Positions 12,337 to 21,650 of a stretch of 64,000 bases of DNA are shown in pieces. The DNA is from Allomyces arbusculus (Eukaryota > Blastocladiomycota > Blastocladiomycetes > Blastocladiales > Blastocladiaceae), in NCBI GenBank assembly GCA_027604705.1, contig JADHYV010000040.1, positions 67,007 through 131,006 of the forward strand, read 5' to 3'. How positions within the stretch are numbered: the stretch's first letter is position 1; every line of letters starts with the position of its first letter. The position numbers and the translations under genes were made by a program. A model generated the notes under the pieces. It was given only the letters and a program-made list of their open reading frames with translations. It did no database searches and was not told where the DNA came from.

Positions 12337-13559
12337 AGATTCGTAGACGGCCGATGAATGACGAGTTCACGGGATACATGCAGTGAAGTTACAGATGAGA
12401 GCGCATCAACACAGATTTGAACTGGCGTTCCATTTGTTCAAGGTTCAAGGTTTAAGGTTCAAGGCGTTTTCTCAGCTTTGATGACCATCCTTGCCCACTT
12501 GGCCCGGTCCTTCTTGCATGAAGCGACCACCAGAACTTGACGACTTTGATCGCTTTGCCTTGGGCTGCAACCGTTTGACACATGTTCGCGGGTTGAAGTA
12601 AAGTAACTGTGAAAATCATGTTGATGCTGTGTCAAAGACAATTTCCCACTCACTCGCCCAATAGGTAATGGTACTGCTTCTCCACCACCGCCTACTAGCG
12701 AGCCTGATCAATCGTTTATGTCAAGAGCAGATGAGATTCACATTTGCGTGCCGATAAGATGCAAGGCTACTCGTAGGGAAGGACGGCCCTCTGAAGATCA
12801 AAGCCCACCACTTTTTTTGGCATTGAACACGCAAATACAGTCAGTCGCCTCTCGATAAATAGCACCTCGATAACGTGCACTGACTGTTCCTTTTCACTTA
12901 CGGATGCACTGCTGAGCAACAAGCGTTGAAACCCCCCCCCCCCCTCCCCCGCTCAGTGTCCGTCGCTGCCTATACCAATCACACAGCGGCCAAGCTTGAA
13001 ACCACTTAGCGAACTGTCCACCATGTGCCGCAGCAGTCTTGAGCGCTGCAGAGCTCATAAACCCTGGCCAATACATAGGCCTTTACCGCTCGCCTGTTCT
13101 TTGATACGTGCCCACCTCGTTAAGTGTCACGTCACCGAGTGTCATCTATTCCACGGTCCAGCCGTGACGCTGTTACCTCCCTGCTGATCCTTTCCAGGAT
13201 GGATCCTGTCATGAGAATTGTTATTCGTTCCCATCACAGCGGAAACGTGTGCCTTTTTTTTTTTTTTTTTTGCTTCTGTACGAATTGTTCAGCTGAGTTT
13301 GATCTGGCTTGCACAGTGAACAAGAACGCCATGACACAAAGGGACGCAGTCTGGCATGGTACTTACACGTATTCCTGCCTGATTCACAAACTTTTGCACC
13401 CATGCAAAGCAGAGCCATCCGAGAATATCATTAGAAGCAAGCGGCTGCAGCACTCTTGAGTTCCGCTCATGCATTTGGTTGACAGCCGAGGCGAGCGCCA
13501 AATCACCACGAAATAATTTTCAGCTCAATATGCGGAATTCTGGGCAAATGCCAAAGAGA
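12337..13559. other. Intergenic, AT-richer, simple repeats
   Basis: This 1.2-kb stretch is clearly lower in GC than the flanking genes. It contains a TTCAAGG tandem repeat, a C run at about 12932-12950 and a T run at about 13254-13271. No ORF resembles a protein. It may include the 5' remains of the decayed gene that begins near 13560. Confidence 0.5.
12437..12464. repeat. Four tandem TTCAAGG units
   Basis: The run reads TTCAAGG, TTCAAGG, TTTAAGG, TTCAAGG and lies about 100 bp after the ABCC stop codon. Confidence 0.9.
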
Positions 13560-14290
13560 ACAGGGCCAGACACCCGGACTTTAACATTAAAACTGTTCGA
13601 TTCTGCGGTTCGCCAGCTGGTCGACACATGCAAGAAGAGTAGACCAAGCGCAACGTGTGGACTTGAATCAAGCAGGGCGAGTCCAAGACCATCAACGCGA
13701 CGAGTCCGTAGGAGTCATGTGTGCTGTTCACTAAGGAGGAAGGTCGGTACGCGACCGTTCATGTCCCGCGCAACCCCGAGGTCACAATCAATAAGCGGCT
13801 GCCCGCGCAGCTCTACGTGCCCAAGTCGTGGCAGGTTACGCCGGTCGCCGACAAGGTCAAGGACGAGACGGCGATTATTTTTGAGAACAAGTCGGCCAAG
13901 CCCGTGTGCGTCTTTGTCACGCCCTTCAAGGACGACTGCGACGGTGCCGACGAGTGGTACACGATCAAGCCCAGCGACAAGGACACTCTCTGGTGGTGGG
14001 CGGGCAACAACCGCCCATGGTGCTCGTCGAGGATTGGTATGGCGTGCGTAACGCCGTCCTGGTCAAGCCCGGGTCAAATGTGCAAATTCATTGGGCCCGA
14101 GCCGCTGGCCTTACCGGCGCTCCGTGGGCCGTGCAAGTCGTCGAATGTCGTGACCAACTCGACGGCCGTGGAGACTGAGGTGCAAGTCACGATTGGTCGA
14201 CGGGCGTCGACAAGTGGCCATGAAGGTCAAAATGCAGGTCACCACAATGCAATCGTTAACGAGGCGTGGCGTGCGGCCAGCTGTCTCATA
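13560..14290 (+). pseudogene. Decayed copy 1 of an unrecognised NxT/W..IxPG repeat family
   Basis: A readable stretch from 13721 (VLFTKEEGRYATVHV, VTINKRLPAQLYVPKSW, AIIFENKSAKPVCVFVTP, DEWYTIKPSDKDTLWWW) aligns with the copy at 17.2-18.0 kb (VLFSNTWGRCTGVHV, VTIRAPLPADLFMPETF, ALTVVNKTPKPI). Upstream similarity continues for about 150 bp but is crossed by two in-frame stops (TGA, TAG). The segment MVLVEDWYGVRNAVLVKPG is in another frame (about 14019-14090), and SSNVVTNSTAVETEVQVT returns to the first. This gives at least four disruptions in about 700 bp. The repeat unit has an NxT start, a VTP-like strand, W..I.PG..D.W and VLV....VR.AVLVKPG, which looks like a small beta-domain. Function is unknown. 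No signal peptide is visible in this copy. Confidence 0.6.
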
Positions 14291-14350
14291 AGAGCCCGTG
14301 GTCCATCCAAACTAAAAGAGAGAGAATCCATTCCCTGCGCGCACTCAGCA

Positions 14351-16121
14351 CTATCGAAACGCACGAATATCGTCGCTGCTCGACGACGCCGCCGACGTAC
14401 GGCTCTCTCTGCTGAGCACACGCGCCATCCACGACCCTCCCCTTGCTAGCCGTCCCGCGCCGAGCGGCGGTGTTTGCGGTGGCGGCGTTGGCGTCGGCGA
14501 CTCGGCTCTTGCGATTTCCGGTAACAGCGGCGCGAGTGTCGGTGATCGTCCGAGGACCGCGACGGCCGGTTCCGGGCGCATCGTGGTGGGTAGCGGCGCG
14601 AGCGGTGGGACGGTGTCGTTGAGCGGCGTCAGCTTTGGTGGTGGCATGGCTGTGCTTTCTGGAACGGGTGGCAGACCGAGGGCGAGTTTGGTGTCGCGTA
14701 CAAGAGACGGAACCCGCGCGGGCGCAGGCATCGGCAGACCGAGTGCGGCCTTGGTGTCTCTTACGAGCGAAGGGACGCGAGCCACGGGTGGCGTTTCCGG
14801 TCGAGCAGGTGGAAGACCTAATGCGGCCTTAGTGTCACGGATCAGGGAGGGGACGCGCGTCGGGGTCGACGAGGCGCTCGCAGGTGGCAAACCCAGGACG
14901 GCCTTGGTTTCCCTGACCAGCGACGGGACACGCGCCGGGGTCGACGAGCTCGCGGCGGGCGGTAAACCGAGCACAGCTTTCGTCTCGCGCACGAGTGACG
15001 GCACGCGCGACGGCGGGTCCGATGCAGGTGGTGGTGGCACGTCGTCCGAGTAGGCCGGTGGTAACGTCGACGTCGAAACGACGCTCGGTGTTGGTGGTGG
15101 TGCCCATGGCCAGACAAGCTGGGTCCACGACCACCGCGTGATGGGCGCGGTCGCCGCGAGTGGCACGTGCGGTCTGCTCGGGTCGGCCGAGGACGCGTCG
15201 GTCACGGAGGTGACGGTACTCGCGCCATCGATGGTACTCGACATGTCGTCGAGTTCTTTTTCGGCTTCGGCAAGCGCCTTTTTCTGCTGGCGATGGTACT
15301 TGTACCGCATGACGAGCACGGCGCCGACGGCGACCATGGCAATGGCGGCGGTCGACAGGCCGCCGGAGACGGAGAACGATGAGCTTCTCGTGGCCGATGC
15401 CGACGCAACGGCCGCGGGTGCGCCGATCCCACCCACGTCGGGCGGGACCACCTCGTCGACCCCGCCGATCCGGTGCTCCTGCACCTTCATGTGGGCCTTG
15501 GGCACGTCGTACAGCGGGTAGATGACGGGCACGTCGGTGCCGCACACGGCCGCGGCCGTCCAGTTGCGCCAGTCGCCCTGCGCGTTCCGGTTACAGTAGA
15601 ACTCGGCGGCTTGCTTGTAGGTGAGCTCGATGCCGAGCTCGTAGTACTTGCCCTCGGCGTCGGCGGTCGGACCACAAAAGCCAAAGGGCGAACAGCACTG
15701 TAGCAGAAGAGTACGCAGTGGCGTCAGCACCTGTTCGGGAAGAAGCGCTGGCACCCAGCAACGTAGACAGTCGCATGCGCACCTGGCCGAGCGCACATGT
15801 CGCGTTGGGCGCGCGCGTGCCGCACGGGTACGGGCCTTTGCTCGGGTCGGTCGCGTCCTGGCCAACATTCGGCATGGGCAGACCTTGTGCGCTGCAGGCC
15901 AGGCCGTCAAAAGCGTCGTTGCGTGGGCCCAGGACCGCGGCCGCAGCGATACGCGGCATCGGCGCCGTGTCCGGGGTGGTTGTTGGGCCCGGGATGGGTG
16001 TTGGGTCCGGGATGGCAACCATGGTGATGGAGAAGCGCGGCCAGCTGATCGGATCGGTGCGCTCGAGAGACGTTGGTGAAGTCGGGCGCGAAGGAGATGG
16101 GGCTGAGGCGGGGGTATCCAA
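14351..16121 (-). CDS. Type I membrane protein, fungal Cys-rich ectodomain family, repeat-bearing tail without SH3
   Basis: Exon 1 is 16121-15783, an 85-nt intron follows, and exon 2 is 15697-14351 (about 561 residues). The ectodomain has CSAQGLP...CGTRAPNATC in exon 1 and CCSPFGFCGP...EFYCNRNAQGDWRNWTAA in exon 2. It matches, Cys for Cys, the proteins at 35.9-37.6 kb and 58.9-60.6 kb (CSA.GLPEP...CG.LNPNSTC; CCS..GFCGP; ALYC...QGDWR.WKSAG). One membrane segment (STAAIAMVAVGAVLVM) and a basic RYKYHRQQKK stop-transfer follow. The cytoplasmic tail has five RVPSLVR-type repeats and Pro-rich linkers but no SH3 domain, unlike both relatives. The intron sits at the same place (after ...C-x-x-GQ/DQ) as in the other two genes. 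The start is uncertain because no clean signal peptide precedes the first Cys, so a further 5' exon is possible. Ligand and partners are unknown. Confidence 0.68.
14660..15008 (-). repeat. Five coding repeats of RVPSLVR(D/E)TK.(A/V)LGLPP
   Basis: There are five copies of a 17-residue core with 4-9 residue Pro/Ser/Thr spacers in the cytoplasmic tail of the gene at 14351-16121. Cores are RVPSLVRETKAVLGLPP (twice), RVPSLIRDTKAALGLPP, RVPSLVRDTKAALGLP and RVPSLVRDTKLALGLPP. The arrangement looks like repeated short linear motifs, perhaps amphipathic helices or docking peptides. Confidence 0.92.
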
Positions 16122-17152
16122 GAGGGCCGCAGCAGCGACAGCACGGCGGGGGAGCGCGCGGCGCGCAGCGTGGAATGCAGCAAGTGCGCTTGAGCAAGAC
16201 GGCGTGGCCGGGCGTCGTCGTCGGTGCGAAAACAGCGATGGTGGCGGTGGCGGTGGAAGCGTTGCGCCTTGTGATGGAGCGCCAGCAGGCGGTGAGCGGG
16301 CGGTGAGATGGCCGGCCGCGCTGGCTGCGGTTCGCTGTTGGCGCCCTTTTGCTCACGAAACCATACGACACTTGGCGTAACGATACAATGCGGGGCAGAG
16401 CAACGCCCGTGTCGCATATCTTCTCCTCTTGTCCCTTCAGTTTCCCTGCTCCCCGTTCGACAATTTACAACAAAGCTTCGGCGCTTGCTTGCTCTGCGTG
16501 ACATTCTGGATCTTTCTTTCTTCATGTTTTCACGTTCGCTGACAGGACGCTCAAGAGCGACGCAACACGCCAAATGAGACTCTCTTCTGTAAAGAGCAGA
16601 TTGTATTGCGAGGAAATGAAGAGCAGCATCATGATTCACGAGGACGTATTAGTCGCGACAATCAGATGCGGACGTATTAGTCACGACAATCAGATGCGGT
16701 CCCGCTGCTTCAAGCGTCAAGCACAAGACAGCTTTTCAGAGTGGTCACGCATTGAACCTTGGTGCAGAGAGATGCATCCAGCACGTACAGGCTGAAGGCA
16801 ATAAAGGAGTGGTTGCAGCATCCGCGCAAGCGGCAAGATGAACAAGAAATCAGTTTTGGAAGGTTTCTTGACTTGCAGATCAACGAACACCACTAACGCA
16901 CAAACGCGGATCTCTGGATGGCGTCATTTCCTTCCACAGCACCACAGAAGCGTCATGACGTCGACCTCCATGTGCCTGGCTTGGTTCCAAAAACTCGGAT
17001 GGGAACAGCACTGCGTCACCGGAATACAAACACGAGCAGGGCCAGCAAAGCTCGGCAAGGCTCGTCCATTCGCAACAGTTGCACCAACACGTTGATAGAC
17101 GCGACCCAAAACGCCTCGCACCACAAGTCTCAACCCATATTCAGCAAGCATC
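16122..17152. other. Intergenic with a 28-bp tandem duplication
   Basis: This stretch is about 1 kb. The first 250 bp, next to the leftward gene, are GC-rich and could hide a 5' exon with a signal peptide. The rest is AT-richer with no convincing ORF. It must hold the promoter of the ectodomain gene and the 5' side of the decayed gene at 17153. Confidence 0.45.
16643..16698. repeat. 28-bp direct tandem duplication
   Basis: Two abutting copies of GACGTATTAGTC(G/A)CGACAATCAGATGCG differ at one base, so the duplication is recent. Confidence 0.9.
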
Positions 17153-18010
17153 ATGTTCAGCGGCAAGGTTGCCACGACAACGCGGGCCACGACTCGGCTC
17201 GCGATCCGTCTCGTCGCTGCTGCCGCCGCAATGGGTATTCAAGTCATGCCGATTGAGACAGTCAACGGCGCGCCACTGCGCATCATTCGCATCATCAACC
17301 AGGCGCCCGACGACTTGAAAATGCTCATTTTGCGCACACAGTCATACTCGACGGGCCGCGAGGTTTGGCACGCGCTACCCAAGGGCAAGAACACAACCGT
17401 GAACAGTGTCGGCAACTGGGAGACGGTGCTCTTTAGCAATACGTGGGGCCGTTGCACGGGCGTGCATGTGTTCAGCGGGTCAGACGTGACGATTCGGGCC
17501 CCGCTGCCGGCCGACTTGTTTATGCCGGAGACGTTCATGGTCTACCCGCTGGACGACTGTGACAACGAGGACGCTACGGCGCTGACCGTTGTAAACAAGA
17601 CGCCCAAACCCATTCTGCGCGCGTCACGCCGAGCACAGACCTGAAAAACCCTTACGAGTTGGTGCACATTATTCCGGGCTATAAGGCTTCTTGAAAACGT
17701 TTGGCACCGCAAATGGTGCTGATCGAGGCCAGGCACAGTGTGCGCGACGCAGTGCTCGCCAAGCCCGGGGCCATGGTCAACTTTGTCGCGCCCGTTCCGC
17801 TGGTCCTGGCGCCGCTCACCGCCGACAAGTCGTCAATTGTCGTTACCAACGAAACGGCAGTGTTTTTCGAAGTGCAGGTCACGTCGCGGTCTGCAACGCG
17901 CGCCGGCAACTGGATCATTATTGCGCCAGGCGCATGCGATATGTGGGCGCGCCCCGGCCAAGGCTAGGAAGTCGTGCTGGTGCAAACCACCCGCGGCCCA
18001 GCAAAAAACG
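17153..18010 (+). pseudogene. Decayed copy 2 of the NxT/W..IxPG repeat family
   Basis: This copy keeps an ATG and an Ala-rich N-terminus (17153) and about 150 readable residues, including LRIIRIINQAPDDLKMLILR, EVWHALPKGKNTTVN, VLFSNTWGRCTGVHV and ALTVVNKTPKPI. Coding similarity then moves to another frame near 17615-17640, meets an in-frame TGA at 17692, and continues as MVLIEARHSVRDAVLAKPG and SSIVVTNETAVFFEVQVTS. A second unit starts (NWIIIAPGACDMWARPGQG) and is cut by TAG near 17965, after which VVLVQTTRG is still recognisable. The intact family member probably had at least two roughly 60-residue units. No introns with proper signals explain the breaks, so a pseudogene is preferred. The copy lies on the plus strand, as does copy 1, with the leftward ectodomain gene between them. 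Confidence 0.6.
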
Positions 18011-18686
18011 TGCGCAGCGACAACGAAAAAAAAACGACGGAGACTAAAATACTTGGCGGGGAATACGATCGCGCCGGTTCGCGGAATAAAGAGTCTAGTG
18101 CTCGTTTGAACACATTGTGTCGCACAGCTAACCAGGACCAGGCAAGAACGCCAAATCGTTTGTAAACGATCAGCTGGGCTACAATGATGTCTTGCACCAG
18201 CGCGATCAGATCCTATTCTGCCGCACCGACCATAACTTGCATGAGGTGGAGAAGCAGGAAAGACTGTTCTTGTATGTGTGGAGGTCATAGAACAGCTGGG
18301 AGCATCAGACAGTATCAACGCAGACATCGCACAATTGACCAGCGTGCTCCGTTTTCACTGCGTTTCTTTAGGTATGTATCAAAGGAGCTCCGCGTCTCAT
18401 CCCCATTGTTGCTGCCTAACTCACCGGCCATGTCCTGTCACTATCGGTCGACGCCGCCCTCGTGCAGTGATGGAGCATCAGCGGCGATATGCTCTTCGCG
18501 CTCATCGATCGAGCAGGCCACGGGCGACAACCAAGCGGTATGTGCGGATCGGGCCCACTTCAGCGTCGCAGCAAACTACACTCCATGGCAGATTCAAAAA
18601 CACCACAAAAGCGGCACAAAACCGTCCACACTCCCTTCAGAAATCAATCCCCAACCGTCCCCCCCACCCCCCTCTCCGCGACGTTG
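18011..18686. other. Intergenic, 3' side of MMM1
   Basis: This 676-bp stretch contains short AT-rich runs and no ORF with recognisable features. It lies between the 3' end of the decayed plus-strand gene and the 3' end of MMM1, so it is a convergent spacer. Confidence 0.5.
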
Positions 18687-20896
18687 TTACCGCCGCCGCC
18701 CACGCACCCCTGCTCCACTCCCGCCATCCGCCGCCGGCATCGACATCGACCGCGCCATCCCCATCCCCATCCCCATCCCCATCCCCATCCCCGTGCCACT
18801 TCCTCCCTCCCGCGGCCACCCCGCACCTCCCCCGACCGCCACCGGAACCGCAGCCGCGGCCATTCCCATCGCCGCGCGCGCCTGACTCCGCGCAAACGGC
18901 GAACTCTGCAACAGTTCCCGGTCTGTCGCGGGCATCCCACTGGAGACGTCACGCAAACTCCCCGCGCGCCGTGGCGGCGGGACCACCGGCGCGCCGGGTT
19001 CGGTGATGAGCGATGCAGCGGAGACGGCGCGGAGGGGTGGTGGCGTCGACGGGACCGTCGGCCACGCGCGCGGTGGGCGGCGGCGGATGCCGCTGGTGGT
19101 GGGAGGAGCGCGAGCGGCGGTGGAGGTGGTGGTTGTGGGCGCTGGTGGTGGTGATGCGCGGTCGTCGTCGGACGTCGACGTCCAGGAGGTCGGCGTGCGC
19201 CGGTGGGTCGGGGCGCGCGCCGAGTCGGATTCGGCCTCGTCGTCGCCAACGTGCCCTTCGTCCCCTTGTGGCGCCGCGGGCACCGATGTGGGTGCCGACG
19301 CCGCCGTGGTGTCGTCAGTCGATGGGGCGCCCGCGGCCACCGTCTGGTCCACCGGCACCGTATCCGGGACGCCCGGAAGCGGCACCGCGATATAGTTTGG
19401 TTCCACGATCCGCGACTGCACCTGGTTGCGCAATGTCATTGTAATCAAGTCCGCGATTTTCGGCACATCGCGCACTTTCGTCCGCGATCCGAGAAGGGAT
19501 GAAATGCGAAATTGCAATTCGTAGCCCTGGAGAAGGGATAGGGTCACGACCGCCGGTAAGGGCGACCCGTCGACGTCCGTCGTCGCCGGATGGAACTCAA
19601 TCGCGAGGGTTCCTCGTAAGGCGGTCACTTCGAGGAGTAAGTGGATGGGGAGCGCGGCGAGCGACGCGCGCGGCCAGTTGAGCACGAGTTGCGTTTCGAG
19701 CCCGAGTTCAAGAAATGAGCGCGGCGGGTCGGCATCGTGGTCATCGGGTTCCAGCGCGGGTGGCGGTGGCGGAGAGGCTGTGGCGGACGTTGACGCGGCG
19801 GTCAATGTGGTCGTCGAAGGGGAACGGAGGGGCGCAGCAGCCGGTGGTGCGGCTGGAGTCGACAGTTTGCGCGATCGTGTTGAGGCCGAGGCCGCAGAGG
19901 ACCGCGACGCGACGGACGGGGCGGCGGCGCCCGTGGATGATCCGTGATGGTGGTGGTGGTGGTGGTTCGCCTGCGTCCAGGTCGACGCCTGCTTGGCGAT
20001 TTCGGAGAGGTTCGCAAGCTCGATTTCGAGCTCGATGCGCTACAAATTCCGTTGAGTGTCACAACCTCTTGCCGGACGGTCCAATCCCACACAACCCAGA
20101 GACTTTTACGCACCCACCGCTCATTCACCGCTGCCGTCGTCGCTCCACCGCGATGCGATCCGCTCCCACCTGCAGAGCTACTCCTCGCGGCGCCGGCGCC
20201 ACCGTCGGGCCGGACGGGACGCAGTCGCGCCTTGCGGAACAGTGGGAACTGGTCGTGGTGGCCGAGCAGAAAATCGGTCACGGTAATGCGGTCGACAAAC
20301 GACGGGAGAGACTTGTTGAGTGCCGCCTGCAAGAGGTCCACCTTGATCCACTCGATGAACCGCGGATCCGACCGGTAGTTGCCGAGTACTTCGGCGAGAA
20401 GGAAGTTGGCAAACGCCAGGGTCTCGCCGTCGACTGAGGTCGGCGCATCGAGTGCCGGTAGAGAGGGGTCGGGTTGTGGTTGTTGCGGCGCGGCAGGAGC
20501 AGTTCCTGCGGCAGGAGCCGAGGCAGCACTCGCAGCAGCCACGAGCTGCCGGTGCAGCAAGATCAGCGACGACAGCGGCAGCGGTAACGGCGTGCGCAGA
20601 CTCGCTGTGCCGAGCGTCGACGCGGTCCTTCCGCGGCGGCGGCGGTCGAGCAGAAGTTGTCGCGAGGTTGACGAGGACCCGCGGGGCGAGTGGAAGAGTA
20701 AGGTGCGTGCGGCAATGAGCGCGGCACCAACGGTCAGCAGAATGCCAAGAAGCAGGCCCTTGACAAACTGTGCTGTCGCTTGTGACGACACGGCGTGGAC
20801 CAGGTGCTGCACGAGCAACTCGTCGTTGCCACTCGAGGCGGCCGAGGACGAGGCGGCAGCTGCGGCCGCGGCGGCCGCGGCGCCGGCAGCAGACAT
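18687..20896 (-). CDS. MMM1: MMM1, ER-anchored SMP-domain subunit of ERMES
   Basis: Exon 1 is 20896-20129, the intron is 20128-20040, and exon 2 is 20039-18687 (705 residues, in frame). A poly-Ala lumenal N-terminus, one membrane helix (FVKGLLLGILLTVGAALIAA) and the SMP domain follow: FANFLLAEVLGNYRSDPRF, FPLFRKARLRP, RIELEIELANLSEIA, LGLETQLVLNWPRASLAALP, YELQFRISSLLGSRTKVRDV and PKIADLI...IVEPNYIAVPLPG. These are the MMM1 landmarks. In fungi MMM1 tethers ER to mitochondria with Mdm10/12/34 and moves phospholipids. Two oddities stand out. The SMP domain carries a roughly 70-residue low-complexity insertion including a His run (about 19900-19960). The tail after VPLPG is over 200 residues of disorder and contains a (GM)n run near the C-terminus. 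Most fungal MMM1 proteins are 350-500 residues. Confidence 0.9.
18755..18793 (-). repeat. (GGATGG/GGGATG)n hexamer encoding a Gly-Met run in MMM1
   Basis: About six units of a CCATCC hexamer on the plus strand are read in MMM1 as GMGMGMGMGMGM. This is a likely length-variable coding microsatellite. Confidence 0.85.
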
Positions 20897-21650
20897 GCTG
20901 GTTGGACGGCGAGTCGGTACAGGCTGGGTTGGAGGTTGTGGAGTGGTCGGCAGGGACGCGGTGGGTGGTCAATCGTGTCGTGCAGTCGGTGCCGAGGCGC
21001 ACGAGGAGCAGGTGCCAACAACTGCAGCAAGTGTTGTGCCGCTGCTGGGGTGCTGGCGGTGCCGTGTGCGCTTGCTGCTTGCGAACAATCAAGGAGGCCG
21101 TCGTCGTCGCGGTTGGCGGCAGTTCGACAGTCAACAAGGCCGGAAGCAGTTCGGTCTGGTGGTGCAAGGCCTCTGCCCGCGTGAAAATCACGCCGTGTGC
21201 CTCGCGCCACTTCGCCGCGTCTCGCGCCGGCGGCGGCCCACGTGGACGGTGGCTGCGCCAGGATCGCGCCTGCAGCGTCGACGCGCCGGTCCCCCGATCG
21301 CGTGCACAGCGGTGCGCCGAAGCCATGCCTCACAGCGTCCCCCGCACTCGCACGTGCATCCACTGTAGCTCCACGTGCGCCTCGTCTTCTCAGAGAGAAG
21401 TCCTCCACCGTCACCCACGACGTTGGCGCTGTCCAGTTCGGCACAATAAACGACGGAGACCGGCGCTGCGCGGAAGTGCGCAACTTGCCACACTCGGTCC
21501 GCGCCAGCGCAGCCGTCGACGTCCACCCGGTCGCGCGCCCGACTTGGCCCCCTTTCGAACTCCGCCAGCAATTTCGCTTCACTTGCCCGTCCTCGTCCCG
21601 TGCCGCCCCGTCCCGTCCCACACACCGGCCCGCACTCCCCGCCCAGCACC
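20897..21650. promoter_or_regulatory. Divergent spacer MMM1 / kinesin-7
   Basis: This is a 754-bp head-to-head region. Several overlapping open frames exist because of the high GC, but none shows a domain. It is treated as a shared promoter region. Confidence 0.4.

Noticed and set aside
13253-13271. T run as a poly(A)-type retroelement scar
   Set aside because: No target-site duplication or reverse-transcriptase fragment is seen nearby. A simple homopolymer is enough.
16122-16639. N-terminal extension of the ectodomain gene to 16639
   Set aside because: The extra residues are low-complexity and lack a signal peptide. The paralogues begin shortly before the first Cys, so ATG 16121 or an upstream spliced exon is preferred.
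16643-16698. CRISPR-like or terminal repeat
   Set aside because: Only two abutting copies without spacers, so it is a plain tandem duplication.
17692-17694. TGA as a recoded (selenocysteine) codon in pseudogene copy 2
   Set aside because: The same copy also has a frame change and a TAG, and the sister copy has different stops. Decay explains all of them.
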